Shown piece by piece: positions 43,601-55,600 of a DNA stretch of 64,000 bases; positions within the stretch are counted from its first letter, which is position 1, and every line of letters begins with the position of its first letter. The DNA is taken from the NCBI GenBank assembly GCA_036971475.1, contig JBAIZL010000002.1, positions 48,888,229 through 48,952,228 on the forward strand. The letters are read 5' to 3'. The translations under genes were made by a program, and so were the position numbers. Under the pieces are notes generated by a model. That model was not told where the DNA came from and did not search any database. It saw only the letters and a list, made by a program, of their open reading frames with translations. Source of the DNA: Prosapia bicincta. Taxonomy: Eukaryota; Arthropoda; Insecta; Hemiptera; Cercopidae.

Positions 43601-46600
43601 TTATTCTAGCTATAAACTAGGTCTAGAACTACTGAATTTAGGAGCTTATAGAACTGGAACAACTTACACCAACAGAAAAGGTCTACCATCTGAACTAAAA
43701 TCCACAAAACTGAAGATAGGGTAGTCCAAAGCTTATGCGAACAATGGTTCTAACTTGGAGAGACAATAAGAATGTAGCCATGGTTGGTTCATTTCATGAC
43801 AAAAGTGTGCAAACAGTTGAAAGAAAAGGAGAAACAGGTATCATAAACAAAATAATTAAGCCTACAATTAATTGTAAATATAACCAGTTTATGGGTATTG
43901 GTTGGTTCATTTCATGACAAAAGTGTGCAAACAGTTGAAAGAAAAGGAGAAACAGGTATCATAAACAAAATAATTAAGCCTACAATTAATTGTAAATATA
44001 ACCAGTTTATGGGTAGTGTAGATGTAGCTGATCACTATAATGCACTATACAATTTTACAAGGCGAACAAATAAATGGCGGAAGAAAATATTTTTCTGGTT
44101 ATTAGATGTAGCTGTATTAAACAGTTTTATTATCTATAACAATAAAAAAATGGAAAGGAGAGAAAATCATTCTTTTGACATTCCTTCTGTTCAGATGGGA
44201 GACACGTTGGAATCATTTTTGAACACACTTTTTTCATGATAAAACTTTCTTGAAAAATCTGCTAACAGTTTCATTGTCGATTCTTGTTAAAATTCAGACA
44301 CTGCTGGTAATTTAATGGTGATCTTGTCGAACTAGGTTATCGGTTTTCTCAGTGATAGCATTACTTTTGCTGGAGATGACGGTCTGTCAGTGTGTGTGTC
44401 ATTACTCATGATTTTATATGGCCATTTTTAAACCACTCAAACACTTTGCAAGGGATGTGGAAAACAATTGTCATCATACCCTTGTAACATTTCAAATTTT
44501 TTACTTACAAATTTTACAAGTTTGCAAAAAATTCGATTTCACTCGCTGTATTTTCTAGCCACTCAAACATTTTCTGGCACAGAGATAAAACATTAACTGT
44601 TTATAATTAGTGTTACAGGTAGAATAAATGCACAAACAAGACAAAATACGACAGTGGGCAGACTCAGTTACTGGAATAATTTGACCGGTCATGATATTTA
44701 CTGTTATTGCATTCATTCCATGACTACTTCAGTACTAATCTGGCTTCTTTCTAGCCAAACCTCCTATATTTTAGAAGAGCTTTTTTGTTACTATATACAC
44801 TCAATGATAATGGCAATGATGAAATTACTGTAAAAGCTCTAAAACCTAAAATGATAACCTACTACAATGTTAGACAAGGGAGTGTAGAATATAGTGTCTT
44901 ATGTATAAAACAAATATGACTGTTTACGTTTAAAGCCATGTTAACTATTTGTGCAATAATGGTTTTATTATTTTTAAAGTCAATACTATGCTAATATTAT
45001 GAGAAGAAGTTATAGTTTTGTAAAGATGCAACTTCTCAAAAGGCTTCAAATTAAAACTTTTTCAATTTCCACTAATTAAAACTGACAAGCAAAGTAATAG
45101 AAAACCTAAGTGCAGGTACTTGTCTCAAATAAAAGATATACTCGTAACAAAAGTTATGTTTGAATGTAAACCATACCTAACTCATTCTTAAAATAATACT
45201 GTAAACTAATTAACTTATAATGTTATTTCTAATTACGTATCTTTAAAAAACATAGTCTTGTAAACAGTTAATTTACAATTTTTTCTCTGAACACTATTGA
45301 ACATTTATAAAAGACTAGGGCCCCCATCATGGCTTCGCCCGTGCAAGCTTAAAGTTGTCAAACTTTACATAAACATTATAATGATAGTTCATAGTATATA
45401 ATGAATATACATAATAATATAAGGAGTATATATTTTTAATTGGGTTTTTGAAATTTTAAAAAAGTAGTTTATTAAAAAAATTCATTTACAAATCTGTTGA
45501 CAAAAATCTATAAATAAGTATATTTGTTGATTCCATCTTCATGTGAGCTACTAGTTTTCACTAAAAGACTTGTAAATATTTTACAAACTTCCCTATAGTA
45601 GCACTTACTTATACTTGTTAAGGACGACCGTTTCAGGAGATGTGTTCCATTGTCAACTCAAAGCGTAACTGATCTCAAGGTTTTTGTAGGTTAGGGTGGG
45701 GATGGGATATTATGGTTGGGGTGTGTGTGTACTTTGTGAGCATTAGGAGTTATGATGTCAAAAATTGTGTGTGAGTTATAATGTAATTGTGTATTGAGTA
45801 TGTGTGTAGAATGTAGTATGAAATGTCTGTTTATTTCTTGTTATTTTTGTGTTTTTTATGAAGAATTTGTGGGTTGGATGCTATGTCTATGGAGTCATGT
45901 TTTGTGGACTTAAGATGATCGGCGAAGTTTGATTGGTAATTATTGTTTGTTAGTGCATTTATATGTTCTTGGTAGCTTGTGTAGAAAGACCTCCCTGTCT
46001 GGCCTATGTAGAAACTTGGGCATGAACCAAAAGTTAGTTTATAAACTCCAGCGGCATTGTAAATGTCGTTGATTTTGTTGGGTTATAGAATTAGATGTTT
46101 TAAAAATTTGTGTGCTCGGCATGTGTGTTACCGTTGTATACACACATTGACAAAATCATCCATCTTACAAAATTAATCACATCTCAAAATTACTTCACCT
46201 ACAATAACACTTTCTACAACCAAAAAAAAAACCTACCAATGGTTTCCCTTATAGCTAGCCTTTTAGCAGAAATATTTATACAGAAATATTTTACCATATT
46301 GAACAAAACCACATTTTACACAACAATAAATACTCAGATAACATAATTTACTGGTATAGATACGTCAACGATATCATAACATTTTACAAAGGTAGTACAC
46401 ACCGAGCACACATATTTTTAAAACATCTTAATTCTATACACCCAAAACTAACATACACCATCGAAACAGAAGAACAAAACTCTCAACTTCCTAGACTTTA
46501 CAATAAAACATACAGACAAACACATAAATTTAACATATAATGAAAACCTACCAATACCATTTACATCTCCTCAAACCACCCACACCAACATAAACTAACT

Positions 46601-49600
46601 GCTTACAATACCATGATATATCGCTTGCTTAAAACACTGTTAGACTAAGAAGAACACTGCCAAGAGTTAAACACTATAAAACATATAGCATAAACTAATA
46701 ATTACAACACAACAATGATTGACAAATTATGCAACCACCTAAAAATCAAACCCAATAACCCAAATACAAACACAACACGACAAACCAATAAAATACTTAA
46801 CAATACCATACAGATCATCCAAAACCCACAATCTAACCAATACACTACGAAAATACAACTACAAAATATCCTACTTCACACACAACACTCTCAATAAACA
46901 ATTTAAACCCAACAACAAAATTGACGACATTTACAACGCCGCTGGAGTTTAGAAACTAACTTGCAGTTCGTGCCCCAGTTTCTACATAGGCCAGACAGGG
47001 AGGTCTTTCTACACACTTTACCAAGAACATATAAACGCATTAACAAATAATAATTACCAATCAAACTTCGCCGATCATCTCAAGTCCACAAAACATGACT
47101 ACATATACATAGCATCCATCCTACAAATTCTTCATAAACAACACAGAAATAACCAACGTTACACAACCGAACAATACGAAATATACAGACATTCTAAACC
47201 ACACCCGACACAAATACTCAACACACAATTACATTAAAACTCACACACAGTTTTTGACATCATAACTCCTAATACTCATTAAGTACACCCACACCCCCAT
47301 CATAATACAGTCCTAGAGCATGCAGTCCTCCATACCATCCATGACATTGGAAATACCACATTTTTTAAAACTCTTCACGACTGTTTCATATTTGACTGTA
47401 TTCTAGGCTTTAAGAATCAATTCCAAAATAGATGAAAGCGATAGTCTTTTCATTTTCAGCATCACACATCCTCTGGGTGTACAGTTTTCTAAAACAGCCT
47501 TTGAAAGGTTATTAACTGACATGCATAGAGGCTGAAGTACGCATGTTAATCCGCCTGGAATTACTGCCGAATCAGTTTTCATATCTGGTAGCTTTGTTCA
47601 TGCTTTCAGTCAAATGCGCTTTGAAACTATCTAGGACTAATAGACTTTTTTTTATCAAACAAAGCATCTGCCTTCTATTCCATACAGTTTTGATCCAGTC
47701 TAAAGTTATCTTTCATCCATCCTTTCTTTTGGGCACGAACAATAACACCTTGTAGAAGTTTTTCCTTAAGTAATGTTTTGTGTTTAAGAACAACATATGG
47801 AGGTAACTTGTGTCCATCAGAGCTAATTGAAATCATAACCGTGTATCGTTCCTTCGCACACCCTTTGATTTGATCGGTACCGACTTGACTCCCTTTCGTC
47901 CAACTGAAGTAGCCATCAGCATATCCCAAAATATGGGACATTGATCAGCGTTCCAATTTGAGACAATTCAAAATATTCCTCCTCTTCACTTGTAAGATAA
48001 ATTGATGAAACTCAATAATTTTATTTTCATATTCATCAGGTAAACATTGAGCTAAAGTGGTTCGCCTTGAAATTGAAAGACCGTATCTACAATGAAACTT
48101 TGCACACCAACCAAGACTTGTGCGAAATTGTGTATTATCGATGTTGAAATGTTCAGCAATTCGTCTTGAGTTTGTATCATTTCCCTAGTCACTGCAAAAG
48201 CTGCACTTTTCTTTCGTTGTATGAACTCGACTACGTTTCTACATTTGGATACATCACTTTCTTGCCACAAAAAGACCGCCGATCACGAGTTGTAATTTAG
48301 CTTTTAGTTTTTTCCACTCCCGGACATCAAATTTTGCGATAAGGCCCAATTGCCATTATCTTATGCATGTTTTATTATTAAAAGTTTAAATTTTGGCATA
48401 CACAATGAACAGGAGTAATTGTCTTTTCACTCATTGTAAATAAAAATTAGGCAACTGATAAACACTAGCTACCTACTGTTCAAGTCAACAAGCAATTGCA
48501 AACTAAAGCCCTTTGTAAGAAGTGTAGAGCAAGGAATGCCGTAAGTAGGGATTTCTCAGAAGCAAGAACTGTGTCGGTACCACCTACAAATGAATGTAAC
48601 AACGGCGGAAAAGAATCGCTTTTGCTTTAAATTTAGAAGTTAAGAACAATAATCTTCTCCTATTGTATTCTGTCTTGATAAATTGTAGCAGATAACGGGC
48701 CAACCCAATAAGGTAAACCCCATCTGGGTTTTGTTACTAAAATTATGCCTACTCGAGTATAACTCGCACCCTTATTTTATAAAAAGTAATTTAAAGGGAA
48801 AATATGGGCATTGTACTTGAGTAAATACAATTATATATATTTATTAACTTATATAAATTGAAGATGTTTTCAGTTCAATAGGATTTCAGTTAATATTGTA
48901 CAGTAAATAAAGTAATATAACGTATGTGTTAAAACGTCTGCTATGCAAACTAATCTAAACACATATAAAAATTATTGTATAAAATCTTACTTTCACTTAA
49001 TTTAAGTATCAGCTGCACGCCATAGTATTATTACCGCCATCTATTGATTATTAGTTGAATATATATTATTAATTCTTAATTTCAGTCTAAGTGACTGAAT
49101 GCTCAATCTGAAAAGTAGGCGGTTGCATTTAAAAGATTTTTTTTTTTTTTTAAATACCAACATAGACACCTCCAATTGGGCTCCGGTTATGACAGACTTT
49201 TCCACGAGTGGACTCAATAACTTCCCAACGTTTCATGTCGAAGGGATAAACTGTTTAGATTATTCAGTCAGGCAGATGTGAACTCTGTGTATTTCTTATT
49301 GTAGATTTCAACCTATCCCTTGATTTTTTTTCATCCCTTGAAATTAAAATTTTGTTAAATCCTTTCTTAGTGCTTTCTTACTTAGTATAATAAAGGTTCC
49401 CTCTAAATTGCAAGTCTATATCATTATTAATTTTGGCTCTGTGTTGATTATCAGTAAGTCAGTCAGGACTTCAATTTTTATATATAGAGATGCGGTCATA
49501 TCAAAATGGTTTCATAATTACATGAGGAAATTCAGAAAGGTTAAAGAAAATCATAATAGATTTGCACCTATTAATTATGGCTTAACCAAACTTATAGTTA

Positions 49601-52600
49601 ATTAAATTTAGATTTTGTTGTAAACAAATGATTCTCTTGCATTTTGATAAATGTAATTATTTTAAAAAATTTTCCTGTTAGTATTAATTTTATTTAGTTG
49701 CAGCTTATTACTTGGTTTATTTTATCCAGTTATTATGAAGTTATTTAGAAGTATGCATCTATAGTCTTGAAAAATGATTCATGTATAATTTTTTTACAAA
49801 AGTTTGAGATTTTTATCCAAACAAACAATCATCTACTTTGATACATTTTTTATGAAATTTCCCTGTTAGTATTAATTTTATTTAGTTTCAGCTTAGTACC
49901 TAGTTTATTTTATATAAATATTATGGAGTTATTTTAGAAGTATGCATCTACAATCTTGAACTCAAAGTACAGTAGTTAGCAAACAACTGTGCAATAATTA
50001 TTAGTACATTGTATGAGAACTCTATATAAATAGTAGTTTTATATTTTACCAATTACACACTTTTCTATAAGTAGCATTTTCCTTTGCTTAGGAATATTGT
50101 GGAAGACATCATATTTTAAATTGAAATGTAGCTGAGTCTAAAAGTACGCAATTAATAGTCTATGTTCCAGATCGAAATAAAATAATTTTCATTTTAAAGA
50201 AAATAATTATCCTCTTATTTGTAGGAGGTAAAACTGGAGTTTTTGATATTGAAGATCTTGTTGATGTTCTAAGAAAAGATAATGCTCAGGATATATTTGT
50301 TGCTACGTTACCAGAATCAGCAAAATATGTGGATTACATTGTAGTTGTAACGGGTAAATCCCGACGTCATATGATTGGCTTAGCAGAATTTATTAGAAGA
50401 ATATACAAGAAAAAGAGATCATCATCAGATCTAATTCCACGCATTGAGGGTGAAAAATCTGATGACTGGATTGCTCTGGATTTAGGTAAAATCATTTTTG
50501 CCAAAAGCTCTAAAAGTATTTAATATATGTTGTTTGTTGAAGTAAATTAATTTTTGTTTACATTTTTAGTTTAACCTAGAATAATAGAAAATGTAAATTT
50601 TGATAGAAATTTTGGTACTTGGCCTCACATAGATAATGTTTTCTTGCTAACTTTGGAGTTGAAATTTTTTAGAGGAACTCTCGACTATACCTAACAATTT
50701 TTCCTTCTTACTGTCCTTCTCATTACATGCAATTATTACTCTTTGTTTTTCCTATAGCTTTCTTGTTTCAGGCATTTTTTGGACTGGTGTTTTATGACTT
50801 AAGAGAGCTCTAGGTTTAATTGATTCTCACACTGACCATATAAACTCTCCTCCCATGTCCTCTACATATTCTTTATAGCCTGAGTATTCCTCACTTTCTT
50901 TCAAATCACATTATAATAATTCGGTTTTTGCAAAATGGTTTTCTTCATCATTATCTGAAAAAAATGAGTAGTCCTCTTTTATAAATGCATATATTTCTTC
51001 TACATTAAATTTATGTCCACGCTCCATCCTAGATATCAAAACAAACAAGAATAACACTGAACAGTATCAATGCATCTGTCACGTTGTTGTGCTACTACAA
51101 GTCACCTGCAGTAACATCACATTTATTTTTATATTTATTTTAAAGCTGTTTTAAGGTATATATTGTGATCTACTTTTTTTGTTAGTGAATTACCTTGTAA
51201 TCCCTTGGCAATTTTTAAAAGCAAATTTTTGTAGTTATAATTACATTGAATAGGTATTAAAAGTGTGTGATGTAAGCAATATATGTGGTTAGGTTTAGCT
51301 GGCTCTCACCAAGTATTAGGATTAGTGTTCCAGCTTTACCGCTACCAGTTTTGTTAATTAACAGCTACCAGCAATACGTTTCATGATTATTGTTTTCATA
51401 AATAATAAATAGCTTTATATTTTAGGACAAGCCTTAAAAGATTTCTTTATTTTTCCTATCGCTTACTACTGAAATTGGGGCTTTTTAATAAATGTTTATT
51501 TCTCATAAAAAAAGTGGTTAAATGAAATTTTTCTCACAAAATTTTATAATTTCTAAACTAACACAATTTAAAATATCAATATATTAATAACAAAGTTACA
51601 AAATGAATTTTTATAAAATTCATTTTTCGTAGCATGTTGGATGTTTGGAAAGTTACTGCTCAAAGTAATAATCATCACAGGCGATTGCTTTGCAATTGAA
51701 TTGTACATAAAGGTTTAAATAAAAACATTTATTTGTGTTCTTGAATTTTGTAGTCCATTACGTTCCGTGAATCGTTTCAACAATAGTTTATGACTATCTG
51801 AACTTTAAATTTTGTAAATTTGTGAAAACTTACTGAGACAGAACGTTTTCGATCACTATGTGGCGATCTTCATCAGTGTCTTTTGCTTGGAGATGTCGGG
51901 TCAAGCAGTGATGGTTTTAAAGGCAAGTTTTCGATATTTTGAAATATTTCTTTTGACACAAATACACAGGCATTTACCATAACCTAGAAATCCTACACAT
52001 CAACAAAAAAGAACCACATCTCAACACACTAGAACAATAAGAAATTTACAGACACACAAAAACACAAAGTACAAACATATTAAATAAACAAACACAATAC
52101 AAATCACACAAACTCTTTGATACTATCGAAAACCTCCCTTTAAAACCATCACCGCTTGACCCGACATCTCCAAGTAAAAGACACTGATGAAGATCGCTAC
52201 ATAACGATCAAAAACGTTCTGTCACAGTAAGTTTTAACAAATTACAAAATTTAAAGTTCAGATTCTCATAAACTATTGTTAAAGCAATTAATTTATTTGT
52301 GGTTAATAATTTTTATTTATTTAAATTGAATTATAAACTCCATAGATGCTTCAACTTGTTAAGGTTAATGAAGATAATTGTTAGTACATTAATACATCTG
52401 AAAGACATAAGTGTATGTGTTTTACTAAAATATGAAAGGCATGTATTTACTGTTTCCGTGTTTCTAATAACATGCCTCCAAAATGTATAAAAGTTGAACA
52501 ACTTTTCCTACTTTGAACATGTCACAGTAACCTGCCCAGGCTTGAAAGCAAGTAATCGTATATAGCATAATTTAAGAATAGGTTTTGGTGAAATGAGAAT

Positions 52601-55600
52601 TAAGGAGGAAATATGTCACCTAGACATGTTAATAGCTTTGTAGAATGAATTTGGTAATGAATAAATTAAAAACACTAAACACTTTTAAATGTTTTAAACT
52701 GGCCTATAGTAGTACTTACTTTGCTTGTTGAGGACGCCCGTTTCGGGAGATGTGTCCCTTTGTCAACTCAGACCGTAACTCCTAAGTAAGTACTACTATA
52801 GGCAAGCTTAAAACATTTAAAAGTGTTTAGTGATTACTAGTAGCTCATGCGAAGATGGAATCAACAAATGTGAATAAATTAAATTATAATTCTTGTACTG
52901 TAGAAGCTGAGGCTTATTCTTTATACTATTATTTTATAATAGTTTGACATTGTGTGCAAATGCTATATCAGTGATAGGACAAAGAAGAATCAAGAATCTG
53001 GGACAGTAATTCACCAGACAGCTCGAAATATAGCAGAAAAATTAAATAATCTATATATTTCAAGGCTTCTAAGGGCTGGTTTAAAAGTTTCCTATAGATG
53101 GAGTTACGGTCTGAGTTGACAAAGGGACACATCTCCCGAAACGGCCGTCCTCAACAAGCAAAGTAAGTACTACTATAGGCAAGCTTAAAACATTTAAAAG
53201 TGTTTAGTGATTACTAGTAGCTCACGCGAAGATGGAATCAACAAATGTGAATAAATTAAATTATAATTCTTGTACTGTAGAAGCTGAGGCTTATTCTTTA
53301 TACTATTATTTTATAATAGTTTGACATTGTGTGCAAATGCTATATCAGTGATAGGACAAAGAAGAATCAAGAATCTGGGACAGTAATTCACCAGACAGCT
53401 CGAAATATAGCAGAAAAATTAAATAATCTATATATTTCAAGGCTTCTAAGGGCTGGTTTAAAAGTTTCCTATAGATACAATCTCTTGTGTTTAAAATAGT
53501 TTTTGTAGAGAATCAGGATATGTGGAATAGAAAATTTAATTTAATAGCGGAGGCTATCAGCCCAAAAATATTGATGTTATGGCTAAAAACTCTTCACAGG
53601 TTGCCTGACAACACGCTTTGCATGAAAGATGAACAATACTTTTGAGGGAATTCTAAAAAACTTGACTGTGTTTTTTTCTAACTAGTGACATAGAGAGACC
53701 TATTGTTATAGTTAATGTTGCTGGACTACGGTGTTTCAAAAATGTTGATGTAAATAGTTTTTCTATGAAATCAAACAAAAATTAATGGATGATTGCTGAA
53801 ATAAAGTAAAAATTGTTGAATGAATTGAACTTTTTTTAAACAATAAGGACACAGAACTGGTATATTCTTTTGTTGGTGGACAAACCACTTGTCACTTCAT
53901 CTTTAACTGTCAAACAACAAATTATGCGACTTCCTGAAAATTTACAATTCTCATACCTTGGACTAAAGAATAAGGCAAAATATTAAAATGAATTACTGTA
54001 AATTAGTGATACAGTCTATTATTTTAGACATGGATTTATGTTGTGTCTATTAAAACTCATATCAGTGAGGCTGTAATGTAGATCACAGATTTCCAGTTAC
54101 AGAATTGTTACCAGAAACTGTAAAGTCTTGTTTTAGAAAGTCGGGCTCATAAATAATACTGAATCGTGTGAAACTTTGAAATAGCAATTTTCCACAGTTC
54201 AGCAAATGAAAATCTACAAGCTGCCCTAAGGTTTCCATAATCAGCCTAATTTCCATATTGATATATCAAATGATTATGTCAGTTATGCATAAAAGCTTTA
54301 CGACTGAGACTGATTTAAATAATTTCAACCAATTCATAGAAAACTGCCAGTGAGATGAAGAAATCAATGAGGATCAAGAAGAGTCACTTTTAGACAAATA
54401 TTATATCATTTGAAAGTTTTAAAAATAATGAAAATCTCGCCTATAATCATGGATATACTGATAAAAGCTATGTTTAAACATTTAATGTTAATTATTTCAC
54501 ATAAGTTCCAAATTTTGTTTGTTTACAATTTTTATCCCAGTACTGTGTCTAACTGATAATTGACTTGAGTCTAGATTATGTTACTCCAGATTTACATAAA
54601 GTAAATCTTTGTGTTGTGACTAACATTTACTTTATCATCTCCAGGATAATTAACAGCTGCAGGGACAATATTAGAAATAAATATTGTACACCAAATTTTA
54701 AATGAACATAGATAAATGTATCTTGCTTTATAACTATAGCCTAAATCTGAATTAATTATAGCTTAGACTTTAGCCTGTATTCATTAGAAAAGTTTGATAG
54801 AAAATAAATGTTGTACTTTCAGGACAGTACATTTATGGACAGGTTTTACTGTATTTTAAGAGTTATTTTATCATAGTTTAGTATATTTTTTAGAACCATA
54901 CTATATAGTTGTTTAGTATCAATATTTGTATACAATAACATGCACAAACTCGAATGTAAGGAAGCTTTTAAATATATCCCGAGGGTTCTACTGAGGGACA
55001 ACAATGGTCATCAGTGTCATGATTTTGTTCATTTAATGTTCTGCTTGTAATATATTTCATATTGCTCCAGTATTTTAACATATCTGCATACAGATGAAAT
55101 ATATATGTCACAACACAATTATCATCTATAAACAGACGTCAAATTTCCATCATTATTTTTGTCATTTTTTTTTTCACGAGAGATTATTTTTTGATGTATC
55201 AGAACTATCAAGACTAGGAGTCTTTTATGTTTAAGAGATATTGATCGCTTCTTGAAACCTGAAATGCATAGATATTTATAAACCATCAGTTGTCCTTATC
55301 AGACGTTCTAGACCTCTATCATCCGATTTTATATCAAGTGGGCTCTGTTGTTCAGTTTAGTTTTCGGTGTCAGTTAGGTATTTGGTGTCGGTCAGTAGCT
55401 GATGTTTCTTATATGTCAGTATTGGAAATCTGAAATGGTTTGTTTGTTGAAAGTAATTGAGAGGAAAGGCAGTGACAATGAAGATTTAGTGCAGCTGTCC
55501 CAAGTTGTTTTGTAGTGGACCATGTTAGTGATAGTGAAGGCAGTGAGCTAATATTCCCACAACGCCCAAATGCTGCTCCCCTATTATAGATACCCTGCTA

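Larger units (their letters stand above)
45525..47305. mobile_element. Penelope-like element, head-to-head inverted pair (family 2)
   Basis: A minus-strand copy (about 46105 down to 45525: endonuclease part, ribozyme-like motif, tail) meets a plus-strand copy (about 46120-47305: RT and endonuclease, 3' end lost) near 46115. The design mirrors family 1 at 10690-12480, but the sequence is a different PLE family. The plus copy stops against the Tigger remnant at 47310. Confidence 0.87.
51741..52285. mobile_element. Short head-to-head PLE pair (family 1 ends only)
   Basis: Minus tail plus hammerhead (51741-51935) is followed directly by plus-oriented endonuclease C-terminus, hammerhead and tail (51955-52285). 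No RT or catalytic endonuclease part remains. The tails match 10690-10811 and 12422-12460. Confidence 0.85.
52668..53476. mobile_element. Retrozyme-like tandem of family 2 ribozyme units
   Basis: Layout: an inverted tail plus ribozyme-like motif (52668-52783), then a 316-bp segment (52784-53099), a 61-bp ribozyme-bearing segment (53100-53160), and the same 316-bp segment again (53161-53476). The two long copies differ by about one base in what I compared (CATGCG versus CACGCG). The repeat period is 377 bp. The first 90 bases of the segment are the family 2 PLE tail; the remaining 225 have no coding content and no match elsewhere in this window. Confidence 0.85.
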
